Under the pieces are notes generated by a model. That model was given only the letters and a program-made list of their open reading frames with translations, searched no databases and was not told the origin of the DNA. From Piper betle (lineage: Eukaryota; Streptophyta; Magnoliopsida; Piperales; Piperaceae), in assembly GCA_033002965.1 (NCBI GenBank), contig JAURVB010000794.1, positions 1-64,000 on the forward strand: a DNA stretch of 64,000 nucleotides. The letters run 5' to 3'. Shown piece by piece: positions 1 through 12,254 of the stretch. Each line of letters begins with the position of its first letter. Position 1 is the first letter of the stretch. A program made the position numbers and the translations under genes.

Positions 1-393
1 GTATGATGGGTTGAAACCCAAACTTCAGAATGAGTGTATAGTAGATTAGATTCTGTGTGAATGAAATTGTTTGATAGTTAGTTACATATATTTTTATATG
101 TATATTTGACAGGTGGCCCCTAATTACATTTTTAGGGGAAATTCTGTCCCTTTTATTTTATAATTTTTACTAATTTTGATTGTAATTGTGTTGGTGTGAA
201 GTTTAGGTTGCATGTCATCCATGTAGTATCATGTTAGGGTTTTATGAATTTATCCATGCATGACAAGTCGTATCTACATCTTAAGACGCCGAGATTGGAT
301 CCGTATGAGTTGGGTTCGGGTTAGCCAACCCTAACCGGGGCCCGTAACATGCCGGTTCAGTTCACGAGCGTGAACCGGATTTGGGGTGTTACA
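1..393 (+). mobile_element. End of a long terminal repeat (gypsy-like)
   Basis: The segment ends in GGTGTTACA at 385-393, the usual 3' end of plant LTRs that begin TGTAACACC. A related copy lies in reverse orientation at 28411-28793, matching from the terminal CGTGAACCGG-type block back to the first bases of the window. The left end is cut by the window edge. No canonical primer-binding site follows, so this may be a solo or truncated LTR. The gypsy assignment rests only on the terminus. Confidence 0.55.
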
Positions 394-1739
394 CAGGGCA
401 ACAGATCTGGTTGCAAATCTAGTCACGGATCTGGCAGAACTTGCGGACGAGGACAACAGTAAAAGGGCATGATGGGCTTCGTTGCGGTGGTGGTGCAACA
501 ATGGCTTTGAGGCTTTGGCAACGGCTAGCGATGATTGCCTAGATCTATAGATCTCCACCGAAAGAGTGATTCTCACGTTGGTTTGACTATCGGTCTTAGC
601 GCCAATGGGCGGCGGTGGTAGTGGAAATTTCTGGTAGAACTGATCTTGGCTGGGACTTTGCCTTTATTTTCTGGGGACAAATGAGGCTTGATGCAGCGGG
701 ACTCATTTTGGGTTTGTAGCCGAGACAATGGTAATCAATTGGAGGTGGCAGATTGTCCTACAATGGTTCTGGTCAGTCAGGTGAACTCGGAGAAGCTAAC
801 CACCTGCTGCTGTTGCACTGCTTCGGCAATGGTCTTTTGGGTGACTCTCCAGTGACTGGTGGCTTTTCCAGTAGCGGATCTCAACTTGGGTTTGTTGATG
901 GTGTTGAGGAGAGTCTGGTGGCAGTGTCAGTTTGGCCTTCAGGGTCTAGCCTAGCCGAACAAGGTCTGAAAGTCGGCAGCTTTCTGTTCTTTCCTTCATC
1001 AGATAAGCAGCTTGCTTTTAAAATTCTGACAATGTGGTGGCATCGAACTCTGACGGGACTCTACCCATTCAAGATTGCTTCGCTCGCTTCACTTTGGACC
1101 CCAAGGTTGGGTTGTGAACGGCGGCGTTTGTCGAAAAATAGCTACGAATCAACTCAACACAACAGTTTTCTCCCTCTATTTTCTCTTCTTCTTTTCCTTG
1201 CCAAGAGAAAAACTCATGTTTCGGGTAAATCTATTGCGGCAAAGAAATGATGAACAACTTGAGTCTAAAATAATTTCCAGCGGTGATGACCAGCAAGCAG
1301 AGCACGTGAGTAGATGAGCGTCTTTGCAGCTCCTTGAAAGCTCTCCAGGAGGTGGGTGACAAGTAAGGAGGGTAGTCTCATTTTCCTACTTCTTTCTTCT
1401 TGTTCTTCTTCTCTCTTTTTTTCTTTCAACGTATGTGCCACCCTATCTCCTTCACCGTTTGGGTGTGTACAGATGTCTGATGAAATTTCTCAATTCCACA
1501 ATTAAGGGCATCAAATCAAAACTTCTCCACCTCCTATCCTCATCTCTTGGTTGGTTTCGTATTTGATGGCCTGAAATCTTCACCCGCCTCCTCTTATCCC
1601 TCCTTTTTCTTATCTCTCCTTCTTCTTTTCTTCTTCCCTTGATTTTGGAACCACCGTGGACTATTTCTCATGTGATGGTTGGTTGTGGAGGCATAGGCTC
1701 GACCAAGGGGTTTGATCACTTGAGTTTGATCACATGGTT
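394..1739. other. Intergenic, no supported gene
   Basis: No gene is recognised. The longest open frame (753-1250, +) would encode 165 residues rich in Ser, Gly and Leu, with no known domain and no splice or codon signature that I trust. From about 1380 onward the strand is pyrimidine-rich (long CTTCTT runs). It could be internal sequence of the retroelement ending at 393. Confidence 0.4.
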
Positions 1740-2827
1740 AGGACGAAGAACAATAAAAAATTGTTTGAAACACGTAAATAAATTACAATAATGAAAAAAT
1801 TCAAGTTCCTCATCAAAACTCACCTTTTTCTTCTTCCTTTCTTGCATAGTAAGAAATCCACTCACTTCTCTCCCCTTTCTTCACATTAGTTATATTCGTG
1901 CATGATCGCTATGTTGTTATTCATAAACCCACCTTCTTTCTGTTTACCAAGATCAATTAGAATAAAAAACCCACGTTCCTCTAAACCCATCTTCCCCATA
2001 AAGATCAATTAAATTCCTACTCATTAACTTACTTAAAATTTCAGTTGAATAAATTTACCTTTTCACCTTCATCTCCTCTTTCACATTGTCTAATTCTTAA
2101 TAAAAATCCACCTCTAAATGACCTAAACTCATATCTTGAAACCACTTATGATGTACGGTAAGTGACCCACGTTCTTCACCTTCTTCCCTCGCATTCACTT
2201 TACCTAAATTCATACTTCATCTAATTTAAGTTTTTATTTATAAACTCAATTACAACAAAGAAATTCACTTAGTAAAGTGGTAAAAACCCACTTGAAAACA
2301 CATAGAAAACTTATTGTATAGAAAGAAACTTATCTTCCTCACCAAAGCCCACCTTCGTTACTTTCTTATTTCTCATTCCTCACTTTCTTTCCCATTCTTC
2401 ACCTTATATAAGTTCTTGTTTCATCTCATATAAATTCTAATTCATAAACCCACCTCCACTTTCACCAAGTTCAATTTTGATAACAAATCTACTTTCCTCT
2501 AAATCCACCTTCCCCACTTCGGCCACATCTAAAATTTTAATTATTAACTTATTTAAGATGTATAGTAAAAAACTTACCATCTTCTTTCACCTCCATTGCC
2601 TCACATAAGAGTTTGCTAAAAAAATACTTTCTAACCATTGCGTCACTTAAATCCCCCTACCACTAATATTACTGCAAAGAATTGGCATTAGATTTGTCTA
2701 TAGCCTTTTTTCAGCTCCTCAGTAAATCGTAGGCCCTGTCTTGGGTCCCAGAGAAAAACTTCGTCATTTCCCTCCCCACTAGTTCAAGAACTATTGTAAT
2801 TTTCTCCCTCCCTTCCAATATCAATTT
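1740..2827 (+). repeat. Dispersed 1.1-kb C/T-rich repeat, copy 1
   Basis: This block aligns in direct orientation with 10290-11404. Shared landmarks include AAAAATTGTTTGAAA at the left edge, repeated CCCACCTTC motifs, a block reading ACTTATGATGTACGGTA, and TTTGTCTATAGCC near the right. It is internally repetitive: the segment near 1915-2045 resembles 2450-2570. It has no open frame of note. A TRIM element is inserted at its right edge. The family is unknown; a non-coding part of a retroelement is one possibility. Confidence 0.7.
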
Positions 2828-3753
2828 TATTAGGTTTATTCTACATCGATCGTGAACGATGTTGGTGAGTTGTATATATGATAATAGGAAAACCTTATTT
2901 TTAAGTTAATTTTTGGATTAAGAGAGGCTTGTGACACCTATTATAAGTCCCTTTTAGGGGCTCAAGGAGCCTAACAATGGTATCAGAGCTTCATTGGAGG
3001 CTTAAATGGCCCAAAAAGTTGGGGGCCTAAAAAGTAGTATTAGAGCTAGGTTACAATCTTGGGAGATTTGGTGTTTGCCTACGCCCATTATCAGAGTTTC
3101 CTTCAGGGGTTCGGGGAGTTTACTTGGGAGATTTGGTGTTTGCCTCGCCGATTGTCAGAGTTTCTTTCATAGGTTCCACATAATGATTTAAGGGGAGTTT
3201 GTCAGGTGATGATATGTGAGTTTCGTTTGATGAAGAGATTTGATGTTAGGTGACGATATGATGAGTTCCATTTGATGAAGAGATTTGATGTTTGCCTACA
3301 CCGATTGTCGGAGTTTCCTTCATGGGTTCCACCTGATAAGTTCCATTTGATGAAGAGATTTAATGTTTGCCTACACTGATTGTCGGGCTTTCTTCATGGG
3401 TTCCACCTGATGATTTAACGGGATGTTTGTCAAGTGATAATATGATGGGAGTTTGCCAGGTGGTGATATGTGAGATCTGTTTGATGAAGAGGATGATATA
3501 TGAGCTTCCGCTTAATGAAGAGGATGATATGTGAGCTCCATTTGATGAAAAGCAGATTGTAAGACAATGATGGTTTTGGGGTCGCCCGATGTGTGAACGA
3601 GAGTTGTTCGGTTTATCTCACATCGATCGTAGATAATATTGGTGAATTGTATATAGGTTAATAGGAAAACCTTATTCTTTAAATTAACTTTTACATTAAG
3701 AAAAACTTATGACACCTATTACAAATCCTTTTTGAAACCCATTAAGCCCAACA
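2828..3753 (+). mobile_element. TRIM (miniature LTR retrotransposon)
   Basis: Two direct repeats of exactly 149 bp, 2828-2976 and 3605-3753, bound the element. The right one begins TGTTCGG and ends CCCAACA; the left begins TATTAGG and ends CTAACA. An initiator-Met-tRNA-type primer site follows the left repeat. The internal region (about 630 bp) has no retroviral protein and contains short repeats built on GTTTGCCTACGCC and TTTGATGAAGAG. The flanking pentamers AATTT and AATTC look like a 5-bp target duplication with one change. A related element lies at 54967-55397. TRIMs depend on other elements for mobility. Confidence 0.85.
2978..2989 (+). promoter_or_regulatory. Primer-binding site of the TRIM element
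   Basis: TGGTATCAGAGC lies one base after the left LTR and is the standard plant primer site complementary to the 3' end of initiator methionine tRNA. Its position confirms the LTR boundary. Confidence 0.85.
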
Positions 3754-5112
3754 AATTCTTCCCTCCCCATCCCACTTTCTTGTTAAACGTTACCTTTCCC
3801 TTCCCCTCCTCTATCCCTAAACTAATAAGCCGTAGCACCGTCAATCATATCCAAATTTGTTATATTTGGAGAAAATAAAAAAATGTAGTCGCCAGTTGTT
3901 CCTTCCAGCGATCCAAATCGGACACGAAAGTCTCGTCAATCGATCTTCTTCCTGCAACAAAGGTTCTTTTATCATCACCTATTTATTTGTACTTTTTTTA
4001 GGCGTTGATATGTGTTTGTTATTTATGTTGGTGCATTTGAAAGTCTAACACATTATGTGCCAGATATTTTTTTATTGTTTTTCTTTTGGACAGAGATTTA
4101 ATTTTTCTACTTTAGTCATCAACAATTACATCTTCGGTCGCCTTCGTATATCTTAATACTCTACTAGAAGGTTGTGGGATGGACCATTTCTTTTCTTTTA
4201 TTTGTTTGTTTCGTTACTGGGTGGCCGGAACATTACAAGGCGAGGTGGATATTTGCCGTGTGGATAGCCTGAGTTTAACCAGCACTCAAATTTCCCAGAC
4301 GGGGTGTGCCTGCACCCGTACCATTTTGTAGATTGGCAATGTTGAACGCTGGAGCACTATTCTTAAAGAGTCCCTAATCTGGTGCAAGGACTTTGTAATC
4401 ATAATAGTGCTAAGATTTAATTAGTTATTAATAAATATTATTTATTGAGTATTTTTAATAATCGCTTAAAATTTTCATAAATAATTAAGTAGTCACTCGC
4501 ATTTAGATTTTTCCTACCCAGAAATCTACACATCTTAACAGTGTTGTCCGGTATTTATTTCATGTAATTTTTAGCTTTGGAGGGTTGAATCTGAAAGATC
4601 AAACTTGGAAGACGCCGGCGCCGCAGTCAAGACTATGGCTTTTATTACCAAGCCCCTGTCCTCATTGACGGAGTCCGTGTTCCCCCCATTTTTGTTTGGC
4701 CGTCTTCCATTCAAATCAATCAATTGGATCACACTCGTTCTCCCTCCTTGACTTCACCCATATCACAGACACTGTTTCATCATTCATGTAATGTATATTA
4801 CACATTGCAGCCTTTCTATATTGAAATTGAAATATTTATTATACTGTGATGAAGCCGACACATTTGACATTTCCCGGATTGTGGCACTTAGCATATTAAA
4901 ATCGTCTAACTGATAACCATTCTTCATAGGACAAAGGGGATTGGCGTCAAGTCTTACGTATGAGATCTTCCCTTTTATCGGCGCATTGAAGACGCGTCCC
5001 TTGTTTAGTTGCAGTCGAACCTTTTTTTGTCAATCTAACTTGTTGCAATAATAATACATTTCATCCACCGCTTCTCCCTTCGCAGTTTACGGTTCTTCAA
5101 CATCCACAAATC
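3754..5112. other. Intergenic / upstream of receptor kinase
   Basis: AT-rich spacer without a recognisable gene. The last 500 bases presumably hold the promoter of the receptor kinase at 5113. I cannot point to a convincing TATA box. Confidence 0.4.
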
Positions 5113-7562
5113 ATGGCCGAGCAGCCATGGCTTTTCTTCTCGATTGCTCTAGCGTACTTCGCCGTCTTCTCCACCATGCAAGCCGCCGACACCATCTCCT
5201 TCGGCGAGTTCCTCACCGGGAACAGCACCATCAGTTCCGCGAACGGTACCTTCGAGCTGGGCTTCTTCCGACCAGGTCAGTCGTCGAATCACTACATAGG
5301 GATATGGTACGCAATCTCTCGCTCCACCGTGGTCTGGGTGGCCAACAGGGAGGACCCCTCCCCGACACCTCCTCCCACCTCCGAATCTCCGACGACGGCA
5401 ACCTGGTCCTGCTCAACCCAGCTACAAACCGAACCGTCTGGTCCACCAACATTTCGTCCACTTCTTCGAGAACAAGAAGAGCCAACTCCACCGTCGCTCG
5501 TCTCCATCACAACGGCAACCTTGTCTTGACCGATGGTGGGAACACCTCCGCTTCGGTCTGGGAGAGCTTCGATCACCCAACACATACCTGGCTCCCCGGC
5601 GGTCGAATCGGGTACAACAAGGTCACCGGCGAGAACACGCTGCTCACCTCTTGGAGAAGCTCAGAAGACCCAGCTCCGGGGCTCTTCTCGCTGGGCATCG
5701 ACGTGGGTAACACCAGACAGTACATCATCCTCTACAACCGGACTACTCCGTACTGGCAAAGCGGAGATTGGAACGACGAGAGCAGGATCTTCACCGACGT
5801 CCCCGAGATGAGATCAACAGAAGCCTACAATTTTAGTTTTGTGGATAACAATCTAACCAGTTACTTCACCTACAGCGTCTACGACGATTCGTTGCTCAGC
5901 AGGTTCGTGATGGATCTGTCGGGGCAAATCAAGCAGTTCACTCTGCTCACCAATCGGGCGTGGAACCTGTTCTGGTCACAACCCGAAGCTCAATGTGAAG
6001 TCTACGCCTTGTGCGGGTCCTTCGGTGTCTGCCTCGGCAACGATCTACCCTACTGCAACTGCCCCCGGGCTTCCACCCGCAGTCACCCGTGCACTGGAAC
6101 AACCTCAGCGACTGGTCAGGAGGTTGCGTGAGAGAGGTTCCGCTCAGCTGCGGCGGGGACCATGGGTTCCTTCCAGTGCCGGGGTTGAGCTCGCGAGGAA
6201 GTTCCCGGACTTTGTCGGTGGGCAGCAGAACTCAATGCGAATCGGCTTGCTTGAGCAACTGTAGCTGCACGGCCTACTCCTACTCTGGCCAGTGCTTGCT
6301 CTGGGACAACCAGCTTATCAATCTACAGCAGCTCTCCGACGCCGGCGGCGGCCAGGAGCTCTACATCCGACTGGCCGCATCGGAGGTGGCGAGGCTGACG
6401 AACTCCACCGGCGGCGGCGACTCGTCCACCCCGTGGTCCGCCGTCGGCGGCGGCGTCGCGGCGTTCGTGGCGGCAGCCGTCGTCGCTCTGATCGTGATCT
6501 GGAAGTGCAAGAGGAGGTCGGGCATCCGATCGCTCGACCACGCAGCAAGGCGCCCTACTCGCGTTCACGTACCGAGACCTGCAAGCCGTCACCAAGAACT
6601 TCTCCAACAAGCTGGGCAGCGGGGGGTTCGGGTCGGTGTTCATGGGGACGATGCTGGACTCCGCCGCCATCGCTGTGAAGAAGCTGGAAGGGCAGGGGCA
6701 GGGGGAGAAGCAGTTCAGAGCGGAGGTGAGCACCATCGGCACCATCCAACATGTCAACCTCGTCCGCCTTCGTGGGTTCTGCTCCGAAGGCCCCAACCGC
6801 CTCCTCGTCTACGACTACATGCCCAACCGATCTCTCGACTTCCACCTCTTCAACAAGCACGCCGGCGACGAGGAGGTGCTCGGTTGGAGCAAAAGGTACC
6901 AGATCGCACTCGGGACAGCTAGGGGTCTCCACTATCTGCATGAGAAGTGCATAGACTGCATCATACACTGTGACATCAAGCCGGAGAACATCCTTCTCGA
7001 CGCCGACTACACCCCGAAGGTGGCCGACTTCGGACTGGCGAAGCTGGTCGGCCGCGATTTCAGTCGGGTGCTGACCACCATGAGGGGGACGAGGGGTTAC
7101 CTGGCGCCGGAGTGGATCTCCGGCCTGCCCATCACGGCCAAGGCGGACGTGTACAGCTACGGGATGATGCTGTTCGAGATCGTGTCAGGGAAGAGGAACA
7201 CGGAGCAGAAGGAGGACGGGCGGGTGGTGTTCTTCCCCACCTGGGCGGTGAGGCGGGTCGTGGAGGGGCGAGCGATGGAGATAGTGGACGTGGAGCTCGG
7301 CGGCGACGCGGACGCCGGGGAAGTGGAGAGGGTGGTGCGGGTGGCGTCGTGGTGCATACAGGACGAGGAGGAGCAGCGGCCGGCGATGGGGCAGGTGGTG
7401 CAGGTGTTGGAGGGGGTGGTGCAGGTGGGTTTGCCGCCCATTCCCCGAGCTCTGCAGATTCTGGTCGGGAGCGGGGATGGGGAATACGATGGGGCGTCGT
7501 CGGCGCGTTCTTCCCAGGCGAGCTCTTTGTTGGCCAGCAATGTCTCCATGGAAACACGTTGA
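5113..7562 (+). pseudogene. G-type lectin S-receptor-like Ser/Thr kinase (At2g19130-type), three frame disruptions
   Basis: Single-exon plasma-membrane receptor kinase, about 816 residues once three frame breaks are allowed for, which is full family length. Order: signal peptide (about 1-25), bulb-type lectin domain (VVWVANRED; WESFDHPTHTWLPG), S-locus glycoprotein region, Cys-rich segment, PAN domain (CESACLSNCSCTAYS), one membrane helix (about 442-463), kinase domain (about 495-770). The kinase has GSGGFGSVF, the lysine in IAVKKLEG, HCDIKPENILLD, VADFGLAKL and APEW. HCD instead of HRD marks a non-RD kinase, common in immune-type receptors. The frame slips near 5348-5356, 6062-6072 and between about 6500 and 6560. 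The first two look like a missing C in a C run; the third is one extra base or two missing. Everything between is clean, so a recent pseudogene and sequence errors are both possible. The ligand is unknown. Confidence 0.85.
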
Positions 7563-9129
7563 GAAGACTGGTGTAGCATTGATGGATCCCAAGGTTGGTC
7601 ATGTTAACAATCTCGTACGTTGCGTTGTCGATATTTTTCTTACTTCAATATATACTTTGCCCTTTCTTGTTCGTAGATTTTAACTCTGTAAATGGCACTT
7701 TATCTGTATTCTGTAGCAGAACGAAGGAGCTAAATTACAAAAAACAAATGGATGATGTTCTCAACGCCATTTAGTTCAAACCTTGAAACTTAAATGTAAC
7801 TTGACGCTAAGTGTGTGTGACCAGAGTTGAAGCAACTTGAAAACTAATCCCAAAGTTGGAGAAGTATCCTCTATGTCCTCGCCTCGAAATAAATATTCTT
7901 TTTCGAAATTCTTTTATGAATTATTTCCCTTAAGTAATGCTATTTGCACCGCTAAAATTTTTTCTATTTCTTTCCTGCTTGATTGGCTTATTCTATAAGC
8001 CACATAGATCATATTTATATGGCAAATTTATTTGGTCAATGAAATTAAGGGAGAAAATTATGGAAAATTTTAGTGATTTTCCAGTTTCCTTTCTACTAGT
8101 TATCATCGAATAATTAAGATTTGATCATGTTGGTATTGTATATTATCACCCTGCCATGTCTTCTAATTAATTACAAGGTATTATAATACGTTAAGACTTA
8201 ATTATAAATATAATATACAACTAAATCTAATGGTACAAAGAGTCTTGATTATACACGGAGAAAATAAAATGGAGTAGATGTGACAAAAGGAAAAGAAAAT
8301 AAATTTTATATCTATTATTTTCTTTCATGTATTTGTTGATTAGAAAAAAATTTTGCTTAAAATATTATTTTCCCTTTATCTTATTTTTTAAAGAGGTTTT
8401 TACCGTGATAAAAAATAAATTATTTTCCTCCAAACTACATAAATAAAAAATATTTTATTCTTAATTTTTTCTCTCACAATTTAAATAAATCCTACCACAA
8501 AAAATTTTGAGTTCAACTATATGCCAAAAATCACAATTTCCCTCAACCTATACGCCTATAACTACACATAAACGAGGGAAGTCTAAGCCAAACATTTAAT
8601 TATTAAGCTCAAGTTAAACTAAGCCCAACACTCCTTATCTTAGTTTTATCTATGATTTATAAATATATATATAAACCGGGTAAACGGGTCCTCAAATGGA
8701 CACACTCAAATATATCGAAGCTAAGTGCGACAATCCATGGCATCATCATTGCCCTTCACCTGCCATCTCTGACGTTGTCAATCAGAAGTCGAACAAGGCA
8801 TTGTCCATGTCTATCCACTTACACCTCGGGCAAAAAATTAGTCGTCTATGGTAAAATTCTTCGGTTAAGTTGGTCACGATCTACATAGTCAAAATTCAGT
8901 TAATATAAAAAATATTTTCATCTTATATTTATTTTATTATCTAATTATTTTTTATTATAAATATTATTTTTTCTCTCAAATAACTAATATATCATTTATA
9001 TAATCATTATCTTTTTTATTTTTTGAATTTTCTCTCACGTCAATTAGCATAAAAATTAAAATCATTTTTTAAAATATTTGAATAAAAAATATTATATTAC
9101 AATGGAAAAATTCAAAAAATAAGATTAAT
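7563..9129. other. Intergenic, AT-rich
   Basis: 3' flank of the receptor kinase followed by AT-rich DNA rich in AAAATT/ATTTT runs. No gene or clear element was seen before the hAT relic. Confidence 0.4.
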
Positions 9130-9540
9130 ATGAAATCTATAGCTAGATGTGTGTCAAAGAAGCCTTCGATTAGAATTGAAAATTCATCAAGTGTTTATCA
9201 TATTATAGGCCCATGTAGGAAATTGAAAGGAGTAAGCAAGTTGATTATGGAATATTCATCAAATGAACAAACACGAAGTGATTTGGAGAATTATTTAGAT
9301 GAACTAACTATTTCTTTTATAGATAGATTAGATAAAAAATTTGATATATTAACACTGTAGAGATTAAACATAGTAAAATATAATATTTTGGGAAAAATTG
9401 CGCACTAGTCAATTGTTGCCTTCGAATCGACATTTAGTATTGGATAACAAACAATTAACTCCATTAAGAATAACTTGAGCCCAAAAATACTTGATGCTTT
9501 GATATGTACCTAAAATTGGTTGATGAGTGAATATAAAATT
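9130..9540 (+). pseudogene. hAT transposase relic (C-terminal dimerisation region)
   Basis: One reading frame runs through the region, interrupted by four stop codons but no frameshift. It reads SDLENYLDE, FDILTL-stop-RLN, VAFESTFSIG-stop, then LSPKILDALICT-stop-NWL. These match the diagnostic blocks of the hAT C-terminal dimerisation domain (usually of the form YLxE, FDILxWWK, VASESxFSTGGR and LxPxxVEALICxQDWL). The stop after FDILTL sits where Trp is usual. The part before 9130 is not recognisable and no ends were found. It is non-functional. Confidence 0.75.
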
Positions 9541-10289
9541 AATTTATGTTTTATATTCATGTATTTTTATTTTTGATATATTTTTTAACACATGTTTTTC
9601 TCTTGTTATTATATTTTTTACTTGTAGAGAAACAATCAAGATTATCGTCAAATTTGTTTGGAATAATAAATATTGAAGAATGAGAATATATTAATGATTG
9701 TGTTGATGAAAATAGTATTCGAATATCTTCATGTTTATAATAAACATGTGAGATTGTTATATTCAATTTTTCCTTTTCTAATATTTGTAAAATATTTTTA
9801 CAAGTAATTAACTCTTTTGTATATATTTTTTATATACGTGAGTTATAATTAACGAAGAATCAATTATTAGAATATTTTGTCTTATAAGTATATATAATAT
9901 TAAAGTATATTTTGATATTAAAGATTACTTTAAAACTTCTATGCATTGATTATTTTTTGTTTAACTTAAAAATGTGTTGGAGCTAAACTTCAAAAGCAAG
10001 GTAAGGAAGTGCGAGAGGTATTGATCGCAATCTAGTTGAATTAAGAGTTTTTGGAGTTCATGACCATGTGCAAAAAGACAATACTTCAAATTGAATTAAA
10101 GATAATATAATACATGGTTTCTTATTACGAAAATTTTTATTCATGCCTTTATTTTTTTCATTCAAGGTTTGTTATTTTTTAATTGGTTCGTGTGGATCCT
10201 ACCTGTATTTCATTAACCATCCCTAAAAACAGAAAAAGTTAACTCAGTATGTGAGGAGATAAAATAAACTCAGGTGTAATAAAAGAACC
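9541..10289. other. Intergenic, AT-rich
   Basis: AT-rich spacer; may include decayed 3' sequence of the hAT element. No coding potential seen. Confidence 0.4.
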
Positions 10290-11404
10290 AACTTAGTATA
10301 ACAGTAAAAAATTGTTTGAAAACATGGAATAAAAAAATTCACGTTCTTCACCAAAACCCACCTTCCTCTTCTTCCTTTCTCACATGGTAAGAAATCGTTA
10401 TTCATAAACCCACCTCCTTTGTTTTTACCAAGATCAATTTGAATAAAAAACCCACCTTCCTCCAAACCCATCTTCCCCTTAAAGATCAGCTGCTAAATTC
10501 CTACTCATTAACTTATTTAAAAATATCGACCTTCTTCACTTTCCTCTCCTCTTCTTAAAAATATCTACCTTCTTCACTTTCCTCTCCTCTTTCACATCAT
10601 CTAAATTCTTAATAAAAAATCTACATCTACCTCACTTAAACTCGTATTTTGAAACCAACTTATGATGTACGGTAATAAACCCACATTCTTCACATTCTTC
10701 ATTCTTCCCTCGCATTCACTTTACCTAAATTCTTACTTCATTTAATTTAAGTTGTTATTTATAAACTCATTTATAACAAAGGTATTCACTTAGTAAATTG
10801 GTAAAAACCCACTTAAAAACACATTGAAAACTTATTGTATAGAAAGAAACTTACCTTCACAACAAAGCCCACCTTCATTACTTTCTTATTTCACATTCCC
10901 CACTTTCTTTCCCATTTTTCACTACATTTAAGTTTTTACTTCGTCTCATCTAAATTCTTATTCATTAACTCACCTCCTCCACTTTCACCAAGTTCAATTT
11001 TGATAACAAAACTACTTTCCTCCAAAACCCACATTCCCCACTTCCACCTCATCTAAATTCGTATTCTTTAACTTACTTATAAAAAGTATAGTAAGAAACC
11101 TACCATCTTCATCTTCTTTCACCTCCTTCAATCCCACCTCTAAGATTTTGTTCAAAAAACCCACCTTCCCACCATCAACTCACCTAAATCCCCTACCACT
11201 AATAGGGATACAAAGAATTGGCACTAAATTTGTCTATAGCCTTTTCAGGCTCCTCCTTAAATCTTAGGCCCATCCTGGCTCCTCATTGAATCTAACGGGA
11301 CACAACCTTTTCTCACGTCCCTTCACTCCCAAAGAACTACGTCATTTTCCTCCCCACCCGTTCAAGAAGCGTCGCAATTTTTTCCCTCCCTTCCAAGATC
11401 AAAG
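10290..11404 (+). repeat. Dispersed 1.1-kb C/T-rich repeat, copy 2
   Basis: Direct-orientation relative of 1740-2827, with the same order of landmarks and the same right-hand end up to the CCTCCCTTCCAAGATC block at about 11385-11400. It lacks the TRIM insertion and a stretch present in copy 1 near 1860-1915. A short duplication of the CTTCTTCACTTTCCTCTCC block occurs near 10530-10590. Confidence 0.7.
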
Positions 11405-12254
11405 TTTGTATGCGTTTGTATTGATCATCATATCCATGGAAAGTGTGATAGATTTCTTAAAATTAGATTGTTTTTGTATTTTTTTTGATGGGCGACTTGA
11501 TTGATTCTTTGTTGAAATTTGTACAGAAGTTATGGCTAACTACTTCAAGGACAACAACCTTGGTTGGGATTTTGTCATGTAGTTCAAATTTACCTCATCT
11601 TTGCTTCTCTTTGTCTTGAATGGGAAGAAGCGGAATGCTCACCCGAATCAGGTAGAAATACCCTCGAAATTCAGGTGAGGCGAAATGGTTTTGTATGAAT
11701 GGTGTAATTATTGTACTAATTTTTAATATTCATTTTGTATTTCCTTATTTGCCGTTGCTCATGGATGTTTTCTAGGCATGTTCACTTGAGTGTTTGAATT
11801 TTTTCCTAGAGATCAAAATAAAGGAAGCAGAAGATCGTCTATGACTTCAAATAATGTTGTAAAAAATTTCATACTTTGTGAATTTTCTTTTAATGTGTAC
11901 TATATTAACTTTTTCTGATAACCTTTTTATAATAATTTATTTATTCTCTATAGATTGATGAGAACCAAATATATGTTTATTCAAAATGTTTATTCAGTTT
12001 TCAATACTAGCAAATGTTGTTCTACAAATATGAAGCATCTTCAATTACTAATTTTACAATTGTCAGTTTAACAATTATTATATCATTTTGTAACTACATA
12101 TTTGTATAGGCACTAACCGCATGTTACCCGGGATTTTTGACTAGTTTATATAAAAAAGTCTACTTAACTATATGTATTAAGAAAACTACAATTTTCACCA
12201 TTTTCCCTTACCTTTACCTCCCCTAAATTCTTACTTCACTGATTTAAGTTCTTA
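11405..12254. other. Intergenic, no supported gene
   Basis: A short stretch near 11530-11680 reads MANYFKDNNLGWDFVM on the plus strand and may be a gene fragment, but a stop follows at once and I cannot assign it. The rest is AT-rich. Confidence 0.3.

Noticed and set aside
753..1250. 165-residue open frame as a gene
   Set aside because: Low-complexity composition, no domain, no splice context, and adjacent to LTR sequence.
7132..7602. Long minus-strand frames opposite the kinase domain
   Set aside because: Shadows of the GC-rich kinase coding strand.
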